Origin: Streptomyces jeddahensis
GTDB taxonomy: Bacteria; Actinomycetota; Actinomycetes; Streptomycetales; Streptomycetaceae
DNA length: 64,000 nucleotides
Reading direction: 5' to 3'
Assembly (NCBI RefSeq): GCF_001642995.1
Contig: NZ_LOHS01000086.1
Location: 79,825 to 143,824, forward strand
Positions 1-7,984 of the stretch are shown in pieces. Position 1 is the stretch's first letter, and each line of letters starts with the position of its first letter. A program made the position numbers and the translations under genes. The notes beneath the pieces are model-generated. The model saw nothing but the letters and a program-made list of their open reading frames with translations, ran no database searches and was not told the origin of the DNA.

Positions 1-206
1 CCCCTCCGCTGCTTCCTCGGTCGTGCCGACACCTGCGCCGGTGACCTGGGCAAACGATCAAGCGGGAATCCCGCTGCGGCTGACTGGGCGACAGATCTGG
101 CGGGCCGTCATGTTGCGGGGCTGACGGACTGTCGGTTGCCTCGTGAGCGGAGCACAGCAGAGGCGCCGCGCAGACAGGCCGGACACTGCTCCGTTGGAGG
201 ATTCTC

Positions 207-698
207 ATGCGTTACACACACGTCGGTGCAGGTGTCGGCCTGGTTCTCGGTGCCCTCGGCATGCAGGTCCCGGCCGCTCTCGCCGCCGATGGCTCGGATG
301 TCCAGATCAACCCGTGGAGCGCTTCCCCGGGCTCCACGGTCACCGTCACGACCACGGCCTGCGGTCCCGACGTGGACTACGGCAAGGGCTGGTCGAAGGT
401 GGGAGGGCAGTTCCACCTCTTCGAGGGCGACTACCCGGGAGAGCTCGTCGGTCAGTTCGAGATCCCGGAAGGAACGAGACCAGGCAACGACACGATCACC
501 CTGAAGTGCCCACCGCGGATCAAGATCACGGATACGTACCAGGTCACAGGGCGCCCCCCGAGCGGCTCGGTCGGCGCCGGCTTCGGGCCGGCCGAGAGCG
601 ACGGCATGCAGCTGGCCCTGGGCGGTGCGCTGCTCGCCGGAGCCGCGGCCGGCGGTGTGATCAGGGTCCACCGCCGTCAGAGGGCCCACCGGGGCTGA
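207..698 (+). CDS. Small secreted, probably membrane-tethered protein of unknown function
   Basis: I do not recognise a named family in this 163-residue protein. It has a short N-terminal signal peptide ending near AALAAD (about residue 27), a compact beta-rich extracellular part with one pair of cysteines (the ACGPD and LKCPP segments), and a C-terminal hydrophobic stretch (about 132-152) followed by RVHRRQR, so it may stay attached to the membrane. The ATG is preceded by GGAGG at 196-200 with good spacing, which settles the start. It lies 120 bp upstream of a class F sortase gene on the same strand, an arrangement I have seen in streptomycetes, but it has no clear LPXTG or LAXTG motif, so it need not be a sortase substrate. 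Confidence 0.8.
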   Translation: MRYTHVGAGVGLVLGALGMQVPAALAADGSDVQINPWSASPGSTVTVTTTACGPDVDYGKGWSKVGGQFHLFEGDYPGELVGQFEIPEGTRPGNDTITLKCPPRIKITDTYQVTGRPPSGSVGAGFGPAESDGMQLALGGALLAGAAAGGVIRVHRRQRAHRG

Positions 699-788
699 CC
701 GCCCGCCGCCCCGGACACCCCCGCACCCCAACCCAATCCCCCCGACCTCCCACCCCAACCCGCTACGAAGCACCCGCCCTGCAGCAAA

Positions 789-814
789 GCAAAGGCTCAA
801 CGCAAAGGCTCAAC
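789..814. repeat. 13-bp tandem direct repeat before the sortase gene
   Basis: Two perfect adjacent copies of GCAAAGGCTCAAC lie 5-30 bp upstream of the sortase start codon and replace the place where a Shine-Dalgarno sequence would be expected. This is probably a slippage duplication. It may affect translation initiation of the sortase. Confidence 0.7.
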
Positions 815-818
815 CGCG

Positions 819-1667
819 ATGGAATCCGGGCACAACACCAGCGCTCCCCGAGACCCGTTCATCCCGTCAGTCGGCCTTCTGGCGTGCGTGCTTCTGGCGG
901 GTGCGGTGCTGCTGATCAGCGGGGCATCCGAGGAGGACCGGCCGCCGCAGCCCTCGGCCGCTCAGGCTTTCTCCTCCTCTGGGGACCCCACGCCGCCCGG
1001 CGCGGCTTCGCTCTCCGGCGCCGCCTCGCCCACCCCGGCCGCCACGCCGCCCCGCACCGCGTCACCCACTCCTACCGCCGCAGCAGCTCGTCCCACTCCA
1101 CCAGCCCATCCGGCTTCACCTGCCGGTACTGCTCCACCGGCTCGTACCAGTTCCCCTCCCGCCGCCCGCACCGGTCCCGGACCGGCCCGCCCCGGAGTCC
1201 CGCCGCTGCGACCGGCGGCTCCCGTCCGGCTCCGGATCCCCGCCATCGGCGTCAACGCCCCCATGACCCGGCTGGGCCTCGACGCGGCTGGTGCCCTGCG
1301 GACCCCGCCGGCGGGCAAGCCGGGCCTCGCCGGCTGGTACGGCGACGGCACGCCTCCCGGCTCGGCGGGGACAGCCATCGCCATCGGGCATGTGGACACG
1401 CCCACCGGGGCCCCCGGTGTCTTCTACGGCCTGGGCGCCCTTCCCAAGGGCGCCACCATCGACATCAGCCGGGCGGACCGGCGCACGGCGGTGTTCACCG
1501 TCCGCGCCGTCGAGCTCTACGACAGAAAGAAGTTCCCCAGCAAGAAGGTCTACGGCAGCTCGGGCCGGCCCGAACTCCGGTTGATCACCTGCGGTGGCGG
1601 TTACACCAAGCGCACCGGCTACCAGGGCAACGTCGTGGTCTACGCGACGCTGACCGCGGTGAAGTAG
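819..1667 (+). CDS. Class F sortase
   Basis: Membrane-bound cysteine transpeptidase of the sortase fold, 282 residues. One N-terminal membrane helix (about 16-35) is followed by a Pro/Ala/Ser/Thr-rich spacer (about 40-135) that would carry the enzyme through the wall, then the catalytic domain (about 136-282). The active-site histidine is H191 (AIGHVDT) and the nucleophile is C258 in LRLITCGGG. The usual arginine position after the cysteine (YxxN) is Gln, with R265 close by. I recall similar GYQGN sequences in other streptomycete class F enzymes, so this is probably not a defect. Class F sortases lack a well-established substrate motif. The start codon has no visible ribosome site, so it is less certain than the domain. 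Confidence 0.9.
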   Translation: MESGHNTSAPRDPFIPSVGLLACVLLAGAVLLISGASEEDRPPQPSAAQAFSSSGDPTPPGAASLSGAASPTPAATPPRTASPTPTAAAARPTPPAHPASPAGTAPPARTSSPPAARTGPGPARPGVPPLRPAAPVRLRIPAIGVNAPMTRLGLDAAGALRTPPAGKPGLAGWYGDGTPPGSAGTAIAIGHVDTPTGAPGVFYGLGALPKGATIDISRADRRTAVFTVRAVELYDRKKFPSKKVYGSSGRPELRLITCGGGYTKRTGYQGNVVVYATLTAVK

Positions 1668-1728
1668 CAGGCGTGCAGATGAAGCCCGAGAAGACGGCGC
1701 TGTAGGACCGCAGGAAGCCGCTCCCCCG

Positions 1729-1769
1729 AGGGCCCGTTGCCCGGACCGCGTGTCCGGGCAGCGGGCCCT
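1729..1769. terminator. Strong hairpin terminator after the sortase
   Basis: An 18-bp stem (one G-U pair) with a 5-base loop: the arms are 1729-1746 and 1752-1769. It closes the sortase transcript. The remaining sequence up to 1971 shows no gene and presumably holds the promoter of the amidase. Confidence 0.8.
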
Positions 1770-1971
1770 TCGCGTTGCTCGCGGAACCAAGGCGCCGCCG
1801 CCATGGGGACGTTGGGCAGTGATCTGCGTCACTGCAGCCCGTTTGCCGTGATGTTTTCCGGTCGGGGGGCGCTGTACGGGTCGGGCCACCTATGTGACGG
1901 GTGTGCCTTATGGGACTTTCTTCCGTGGCCTGAACCTGGCCTGGCCCGGCCGTCTGTGGGGTGGATACGTC

Positions 1972-4290
1972 GTGAGTCGTCGTACGTTGCATGCGTACAG
2001 GCCGCTGAGTCTGAAGCGACGGGCGTGGCTGACGCTCGCTGCGGTGGTCCTGGGGGGTGGCGGCCTCGTGACGTACGCCGTCGCCAGCCCGTCCGCCGAT
2101 GCGGGCGCGGCGGGCCGGGTCAAGCGGCCGGTGAAGGTCTACGACCTCGCGCTGAAGGGCTCCACAGCGGACAGGCGGGAGCTGCCGCGCACGGACACCG
2201 AGCAGTTCTCGATGCTCGGCGTCTCCTGGACGGGCGCCACCAAGCGGCTCCACGGCACGGTGCAGGTGCGTACCCGCAGCCGTGAGACCGGCGAGTGGAG
2301 CGCCTGGCAGGACCTCGAAGTCAACGTCGACCCGCTGGACGACCCCGGTCCCGGTGTGCGCGGCTCGTCCGAGCCGATCTGGGTCGGTCCCTCCGACGGC
2401 GTCCAGGTCCAGGTCGTCCGCAAGAACGGCACCACCAGCTCGCTGCCCAAGGGGCTCGAGGTCAACCTGGTCGACCCGGGCGTGGTGACGGCGGCCGAGA
2501 CCAAGTCCGCCGCCGATGCCGACCCCGCCGCGTTCGTCGCCGAGGAGACCCCAGGCGCCACGACCGCCGCCCCCACCGACACCGCCGCGACCACCGACTC
2601 CCCCACGCCGAGCGACGGCACCACCGCCACGCCGACGGACGGTCAGACCACCACATCGCCAGCTCCCACCGAGAGCACGCCCGTGGCCACCCCGACCGCT
2701 TCGGGCTCCGCGTCCCCCTCGGCGAGCGCGTCCGCGAGCCCGTCGGCCACCAAGCCCTCCGCGCCGCCGTCCACCGTGCCCGAACCGCCGATCGTCTCGC
2801 GCGCCGGCTGGGGCGCCGACGAGTCGATGAGCCCTGACCCGTCGGAGTACAACGCCGACGTGAAGGCCGTGTTCGTCCACCACACCGACGGGACCAACGA
2901 CTACTCCTGCGCCGACTCCGCGTCGATCGTCCGGGGCATCTACGCGTACCACACGCAGGTCAACGGCTGGAACGACATCGGCTACAACTTCCTGGTCGAC
3001 AAGTGCGGCACGATCTTCGAGGGCCGCAAGGGTGGCGTCGACCTGCCGGTGCTCGGCGCCCACACCTACGGGTGGAACCGCGAGTCCACGGGCGTCGCGG
3101 TGCTCGGTGAGTACACCTCCACGAGCGCCTCCAAGGCCGCGCTGACCGCGGTCGCCCGCGTGGCGGCCTGGAAGCTCGGCCAGTACGGCGCCGACCCGGC
3201 CGGGACCGTCCAGCTCACCGCGGGCGCCAGCCAGACGAACTACTTCGGCACGAGCTTCACCGCGGGCAGCAAGTACACCTTCAACCGGATCTCCGGCCAC
3301 CGCGACGGCTACAACACCCAGTGCCCCGGCAACTCCCTGTACGCCCAGCTGCCGACCATCCGCACCTGGGCGTCCGGCCCGGTGCAGGGCCTGAAGGTCA
3401 CCTCGGTCGACGGCGCGGGCCTTTCGGGCTCGACGTACTACACCAAGGGCGCCGTCACGGTGCACTGGTCGGCCACCACGCCGGCCTCGCTCATCTCGAA
3501 GTTCGAGCTGCTGGTCGACGGCAAGACCGTCGCCACCACCTCCGGCACCGCCACCTCAGCCGGCACCACCCTCGCCCTGGGCAGCCACACCGTCGCCGTG
3601 CGGGCCGTGCACCAGTCCGGCAAGACCGCGACCAGCACCGGCCTGAACGTCGTCGCGGAGACGACCGCACCGACCTTCAGCACCACCCCGAAGCTCTCCC
3701 TGCGCAGCGGCACCGTCAACACCACCGCCGTCCCGGTCACCCTCGGCTGGAAGGCCACGGACGACAAGGCCCTGCGCTACGTGAAGCTGCTGGCCCCGAC
3801 CACGGCCACCTTCGGCCCGACCACCACCAGCTCCAGCCGCACCGCCAAGTCCGGCACCGCCACCACCTGGTCCATGCGGGCCTACGACTACGCCGGCAAC
3901 TACCGCACGTCGTCCCCCTCCTACACCCCCGTGATCCTGCAGGAGACCGCCGCCACCAAGTCAGGCAGCTGGACCACCCGTTCATCCACCAGCTACCTCG
4001 GCGGCAAGTCGTACTCCAGCGGTTCCAAGGGCGCCAGTCTCACCTGGACCTTCACCGGCCGCTCCGCCGCCTGGGTGGTCTCCCGAGCCTCCAGCTCGGG
4101 CCAGGCATACGTTTATGTCGACGGCACCAGGGTCACGACCGTCGACCTGAAGTCCTCCAGCACCCTGTACCGGCAGGCGATCTGGACCAAGACCTGGTCC
4201 AGCAGCGCCAAGCACACCATCAAGATCGTCGTGGTCGGTACCAGCGGCCGTCCCACCATCACCACCGACGGCCTCGTTTACATCAAGTAG
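1972..4290 (+). CDS. Secreted N-acetylmuramoyl-L-alanine amidase / peptidoglycan-recognition (PGRP) protein
   Basis: Zinc amidase of the Amidase_2/PGRP family that would cleave the MurNAc-L-Ala bond in peptidoglycan outside the cell. An in-frame ATG exists at 1894, but the GTG at 1972 gives a normal signal sequence (SRRTLHAYRPLSLKRR then a hydrophobic segment), so I use it (772 residues). Order: signal peptide, N-terminal beta region (about 45-185), a Ser/Thr/Pro-rich linker (about 190-265), the PGRP domain (about 270-460), then Ig-like repeats and a C-terminal beta domain. Zinc ligands are visible as the VHHT histidine (about 303), the GHRDG histidine (about 442) and the cysteine of TQCPG (about 450). 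A terminator follows. Confidence 0.9.
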   Translation: MSRRTLHAYRPLSLKRRAWLTLAAVVLGGGGLVTYAVASPSADAGAAGRVKRPVKVYDLALKGSTADRRELPRTDTEQFSMLGVSWTGATKRLHGTVQVRTRSRETGEWSAWQDLEVNVDPLDDPGPGVRGSSEPIWVGPSDGVQVQVVRKNGTTSSLPKGLEVNLVDPGVVTAAETKSAADADPAAFVAEETPGATTAAPTDTAATTDSPTPSDGTTATPTDGQTTTSPAPTESTPVATPTASGSASPSASASASPSATKPSAPPSTVPEPPIVSRAGWGADESMSPDPSEYNADVKAVFVHHTDGTNDYSCADSASIVRGIYAYHTQVNGWNDIGYNFLVDKCGTIFEGRKGGVDLPVLGAHTYGWNRESTGVAVLGEYTSTSASKAALTAVARVAAWKLGQYGADPAGTVQLTAGASQTNYFGTSFTAGSKYTFNRISGHRDGYNTQCPGNSLYAQLPTIRTWASGPVQGLKVTSVDGAGLSGSTYYTKGAVTVHWSATTPASLISKFELLVDGKTVATTSGTATSAGTTLALGSHTVAVRAVHQSGKTATSTGLNVVAETTAPTFSTTPKLSLRSGTVNTTAVPVTLGWKATDDKALRYVKLLAPTTATFGPTTTSSSRTAKSGTATTWSMRAYDYAGNYRTSSPSYTPVILQETAATKSGSWTTRSSTSYLGGKSYSSGSKGASLTWTFTGRSAAWVVSRASSSGQAYVYVDGTRVTTVDLKSSSTLYRQAIWTKTWSSSAKHTIKIVVVGTSGRPTITTDGLVYIK

Positions 4291-4348
4291 TCCCCACCCC
4301 ATCACGTAGTCCCGAGCCTGCGGCGGCCGCATCGCGCCACCGCCACGG

Positions 4349-4400
4349 ATGCCGCCGCACCCCTTCCCGGCACTTGCTGTCAGGTGGGGTGCGGCGGCAT
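4349..4400. terminator. Long inverted repeat / terminator
   Basis: Perfect 15-bp arms at 4349-4363 and 4386-4400 around a 22-base loop, after the amidase gene. The stem (TGCCGCCGCACCC core) is almost the same as that of the inverted repeat at 25857-25911 on the other side of the metal island. Confidence 0.75.
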
Positions 4401-4470
4401 TTCGGCGGACGCCTGCGGAGTCTCCGTCCCAGGGATCGGCATAGGGCTGCGATCCTGCGACACTGACTGC

Positions 4471-5244
4471 ATGAATGAAAACGAAAATCATGTGGAGCGG
4501 GAGCTGCCCGGAGGAGATCCGTACGCGCTGTCGGCCGAGTACATCGACATCATGATTGCGGAGACCTGGGAGGGGCTGGCGCCCGAGGTCGTATCGGTCC
4601 TCAAGGGATTGCACGCCACGGAGGGGCCGGTGGTCGACCTGGGGGCGGGATCGGGTAGGGGGGTGCGGGCCGTTCGGGAAGCCCTCCCGGGCGCCCCGGT
4701 GCTGGCCGTTGAGCCTTCCCCGGCTATGAGGGCCGTGCTGCTGGCGCGGGTGCATGACGAGCCGTTACTGCGTACGGGTGTCACGGTGCTCCCCGCCGAT
4801 GCCTCGAGCGCCGAGTTGCCGGACGGAATGCGGGCGGTGCTCGCTATGAACGTCCTGGGGCACCTGTCGCCGGACCAGCGCCGCACTCTCTGGGGGAAGG
4901 CTGCTCGTCGTCTCGCTCCCGGTGGGGCCCTGCTCGTCAATGTGACGCCCCCCTTCACGCCGCAACCCGTGCCGCGAACGCGGATGGCACACCTGACTCT
5001 GGGGGATCTGACCTACGAGGGCTGGGCGCAGGCCGAGCCGGCCGGTCATGATCAGGTGGTCTGGCGCATGGACTACCGCGTCGCGCGGGGAACTCATCAG
5101 GTGTCCCAAGTGTCGGTCGACTATCGGTGGTGGGTGATGGGGGACGACGCGCTGGCCGATGAGGTGGCCGTGGAGGGCCTGGTGCTCCGGCCCATGGGAG
5201 GGTCGGAGTTGGGTCTGCGTGTTCTGACGCGCGTCGGCGAGTAG
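4471..5244 (+). CDS. Class I SAM-dependent methyltransferase
   Basis: Cytosolic 257-residue methyltransferase. The S-adenosylmethionine loop VVDLGAGSGRG lies at about residues 53-63, with later strands AVEPSPAMR (acidic ribose-binding residue), LPADASSAELPDG and AMNVLGHLSPDQR in the expected order. I chose the ATG at 4471 (MNENENH) over an upstream in-frame start at 4384 because the latter begins inside the terminator arm. The substrate cannot be told from sequence. It stands alone between two terminated or regulated units, and nothing ties it to the zinc operon downstream. Confidence 0.8.
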   Translation: MNENENHVERELPGGDPYALSAEYIDIMIAETWEGLAPEVVSVLKGLHATEGPVVDLGAGSGRGVRAVREALPGAPVLAVEPSPAMRAVLLARVHDEPLLRTGVTVLPADASSAELPDGMRAVLAMNVLGHLSPDQRRTLWGKAARRLAPGGALLVNVTPPFTPQPVPRTRMAHLTLGDLTYEGWAQAEPAGHDQVVWRMDYRVARGTHQVSQVSVDYRWWVMGDDALADEVAVEGLVLRPMGGSELGLRVLTRVGE

Positions 5245-5397
5245 GCGTCGGCATGCGGCCTGCGGAGCGGCCGCCATGGCCGCTCTCCGTGCCGACGGAG
5301 CTGTTCCTGGCGCCCCTCCAAGGCGGCGTGGACCTGCGACCGGCAGGCCGTTCACAACTTCCTCATCAGTTCCCCCAGATACCGTTGCCCCTCTTGT

Positions 5398-5417
5398 TGA
5401 AAATGATTACCATCACA
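5398..5417 (+). promoter_or_regulatory. Candidate Zur box upstream of the anchor-repeat ABC operon
   Basis: TGAAAATGATTACCATCACA resembles the streptomycete Zur operator (TGAAAATGATTTTCATTTTCA type): the left half matches fully and the right half partly. It lies 53 bp upstream of the TTG start of the first operon gene, in an unusually AT-rich patch. The assignment comes from memory of the consensus and from the match with the other two boxes in this window. Confidence 0.7.
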
Positions 5418-5470
5418 CTTGTTCGTGCACGTACAAGCACGTGCGCAGCCATGATCCAGGGGGGATCACT

Positions 5471-6181
5471 TTGCGTGCCTTCACCCGCACCCGCGCTCTG
5501 ACTGTTTCCGGTTCCCTTGCCGCGGCCCTGGCCGTGACCGGCCTGGCCGCCACCCCGGCCGCCGCCGCGACCACGCTCAGCAGCGGTCACATCGACGTCC
5601 TCGACGCCGAGTTCGACGGCTCCGCCTTCCATCTGCACGTCCACGACGAGTCGGTCACCCCGGACGTCGAGTACGCGCCGGCCGACGTCACGCTCAACGT
5701 GAAGTCGGCTGCCAAGACCACCCGCCCCTCCGGCACCGCCTACAACTTCCTCGGCGCAGCCGGCTCCACGGTGTGGGTCCTGCCGCAGGACGAGGCCGCC
5801 GCCACCTCCAAGGGCGTCATCTGGCCTGGCATATCCACCGAGCACCTGACCACCGGCGTCTTCACCAACAACCGGGTGACCTACACCCTGACCGGCGCCC
5901 AGTACGACGCCGCCGGTGACGGCACCTACGAGGACACCACCGCCGAGTTCAGCGTGTACGGGGTGTCCGGCTCCGGCACCGTGACCAAGTACTACGACGG
6001 CGGGGACGGCTTCGGCTCCGCCGACGCCCGCAGCTTCGTCGTCGGCGGCCACAACCACTACAACTGGGCCTTCGAGGCGGCCGGCACCTACCGGATCACC
6101 TTCCAGATCAGCGGCACCCGGACCTCCGGCGGCACCATCCCGCCCACCACCGAGTCCTACATCTTCACCGTCCAGAACTAA
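5471..6181 (+). CDS. Secreted 'choice-of-anchor M' / anchor-repeat domain protein (first of three)
   Basis: Protein of 236 residues with a signal peptide (LRAFTRTRALTVSG start, cleavage near AAAATT) and one copy of the actinobacterial surface-repeat domain known in TIGRFAMs as the anchored-repeat family: HIDVLDAEF, then ADVTLNVKSAAK, FLGAAGSTVWVLPQ, VIWPGIS, the histidine-rich GGHNHYNWAF and GTYRITF. Unlike its two sisters it has no LAXTG tail, so it is predicted to be freely secreted or held by partners. The TTG at 5471 is chosen because it follows a GGGGGAT ribosome site and starts the signal peptide. A longer in-frame ORF runs through the Zur box and is not credible. It is the first gene of the Zur-box operon. 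Role in zinc binding at the surface is inference. Confidence 0.8.
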   Translation: MRAFTRTRALTVSGSLAAALAVTGLAATPAAAATTLSSGHIDVLDAEFDGSAFHLHVHDESVTPDVEYAPADVTLNVKSAAKTTRPSGTAYNFLGAAGSTVWVLPQDEAAATSKGVIWPGISTEHLTTGVFTNNRVTYTLTGAQYDAAGDGTYEDTTAEFSVYGVSGSGTVTKYYDGGDGFGSADARSFVVGGHNHYNWAFEAAGTYRITFQISGTRTSGGTIPPTTESYIFTVQN

Positions 6182-6193
6182 AGGACACGGACG

Positions 6194-7903
6194 GTGAGAC
6201 CAACGGGTTCGAGACGGCCCCCGCGGGCGGGGGCCGTCGCCGCTGTGAGCGCCGCCCTGTTGATCGGCGCGTTCGGCGCCGTGACGGTGGGCAGCACCGA
6301 CGTCAGTGCCGCCCCCGCGGCCGTCGTCCTCGACGAGGGCGAGATCGACTTCGCGCCCCGGATCGTGGACGGGCGGCTCCAGCTCCAGATCGCGGACCGG
6401 ACGGCGGACTCGGGTCCGGTGTGGCGGGAGCCCTCGGAGGTGGTGCTGCACGCCAAGCCGGAGACGGAGTACTTCGTCGACGGGCCGATGATCGATCCGG
6501 TCGCCATGTTCGACGCCGTCCCGGGCGATCCCGCGTGGCTGCTCAACGGCGTGGAGTCGCAGCTGCGTTTCGACCTCGATCCGGGGTGGTCCACAGGTCA
6601 GCTGCCCGGTGATGCCGCCGGGGCGACCGAGGTGCGGCTGAAGGAGGTGCGCGGGCCGGGCCAGTTCGCGATGTTCGACTGGGACTACGCGAACGGCGAG
6701 AACGCCGTCCCGTATTTGGTGCAACGGCTGCCGGAATACCACTCCTTCACGCTGCCGCCCACCGACGGGACCGGGGACCGGTTCGCGCCGATGTGGGGGT
6801 TCCTGGCGGAGGGGGTCCACAGGATCACCTTCGAGGTGAGTACGACCGTCGGTGGCGAGCGCACCACGGACACCGAGACCGTGGCCGTCGCGGTGGGCGA
6901 CGACGTCGACCCGGGGCAGGTGCTGCCCGGTGACGGGTCGACGCCCCCGGTGAGCCCGCCACCCCCGTCGACCACCACGGCCCCGCCCACGGACACCGCG
7001 GTGATCGGCGAGGGGCATGTGGACCTCGCGGCCCGCATGGCCGGCGACCGGCTGCGGTTCCAGCTCAAGGAGGGCTCCAGCGCCGATTTCACGGTGCACG
7101 AGCCGGACGAGGCGGTCCTGCATGTGAAGCCGCGCGCCAAGCGCAGGCTCGGAGAGGGGCTTGAGTTCATCGGCGGCCCCGACGACACGGTGTGGGTGCT
7201 GCCGCAGACCCAGACCAATGGGCTGCTGTGGCTTGGCTTCGGCTCCACGGAGCTCGACACGGCCGAGGTCACCGAGCTGTCGTACGAGCTGTCCGCGCTG
7301 CGCGGGCCGGGGCACATCGCCGTCTACGAAGGGTCGTCGCTGGGCGGGGTTACCACCCACTTCAACAGCGCCGACGGCCTCCCCGACCGCTACCCGTACG
7401 GGGCCAACCGGCACACCCACGCAACCTGGGTCTTCACCGAGGAGGGCGTCTACCGCGTCACGCTCACCGTGCGGGCGACCCTGGCGTCGGGCGAGAAGGT
7501 CAGCGACACGGGGACGGTGGCGGTGGCGGTCGGGGAGGCCGACCCGTCGACGGTCGTCCCGGGGGAGGGGGACGGCGGCGAGCCGACCGCCACCCCGACG
7601 GCCACCGGCTCGGCAACCTCCTCTGCTAGGCCCACGGGCTCGGCGGCACCCACGCCCACGGACACGGCGACGGTCACGCCCGGCGACTCCCCGAGTGCGA
7701 GCGCCACCGGGTCGTTCGCCCCGCCAGGGCCGGGGTCCGGTTCGGGCGGTGGGGACGGTGCGTCGACGAGCGGCGGCCTCGCCTCCACCGGTGCCGGGGT
7801 GACCGTCCCGCTCGCCGTGGCTGCCGCGGCTGTCGCTGTCGGGGCCGCTGCCGTGGTCGCCGTACGCCGCCGGCACACCAGCGGCGTGACAGACGCCTCC
7901 TGA
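6194..7903 (+). CDS. Sortase-anchored surface protein with two anchor-repeat domains
   Basis: 569-residue precursor. Signal peptide (to about residue 40), first repeat domain (about 46-235, from DEGEIDFAPRIVDG to VAVAVGDDVDP), second repeat domain (about 270-450, from GEGHVDLAARMAGD), a Ser/Thr/Pro/Gly-rich wall-spanning stretch (about 455-525), then LASTG at 529-533, a hydrophobic helix and RRRH: a typical LAXTG signal for class E sortases. The gene starts with GTG 12 bp after the previous stop. Two repeats each carry aromatic and histidine residues near HTHATW. Family knowledge links such proteins to a metal-type ABC transporter, encoded just downstream. The ligand is not known. Confidence 0.85.
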   Translation: MRPTGSRRPPRAGAVAAVSAALLIGAFGAVTVGSTDVSAAPAAVVLDEGEIDFAPRIVDGRLQLQIADRTADSGPVWREPSEVVLHAKPETEYFVDGPMIDPVAMFDAVPGDPAWLLNGVESQLRFDLDPGWSTGQLPGDAAGATEVRLKEVRGPGQFAMFDWDYANGENAVPYLVQRLPEYHSFTLPPTDGTGDRFAPMWGFLAEGVHRITFEVSTTVGGERTTDTETVAVAVGDDVDPGQVLPGDGSTPPVSPPPPSTTTAPPTDTAVIGEGHVDLAARMAGDRLRFQLKEGSSADFTVHEPDEAVLHVKPRAKRRLGEGLEFIGGPDDTVWVLPQTQTNGLLWLGFGSTELDTAEVTELSYELSALRGPGHIAVYEGSSLGGVTTHFNSADGLPDRYPYGANRHTHATWVFTEEGVYRVTLTVRATLASGEKVSDTGTVAVAVGEADPSTVVPGEGDGGEPTATPTATGSATSSARPTGSAAPTPTDTATVTPGDSPSASATGSFAPPGPGSGSGGGDGASTSGGLASTGAGVTVPLAVAAAAVAVGAAAVVAVRRRHTSGVTDAS

Positions 7904-7984
7904 CTCCGGGTCCGGGGCGGGGTGGGGAATGGCAGCCCCCGGCCCTCTCCCGGGCCCGGCATCCGCAGAAAGAAGGTTGAGACA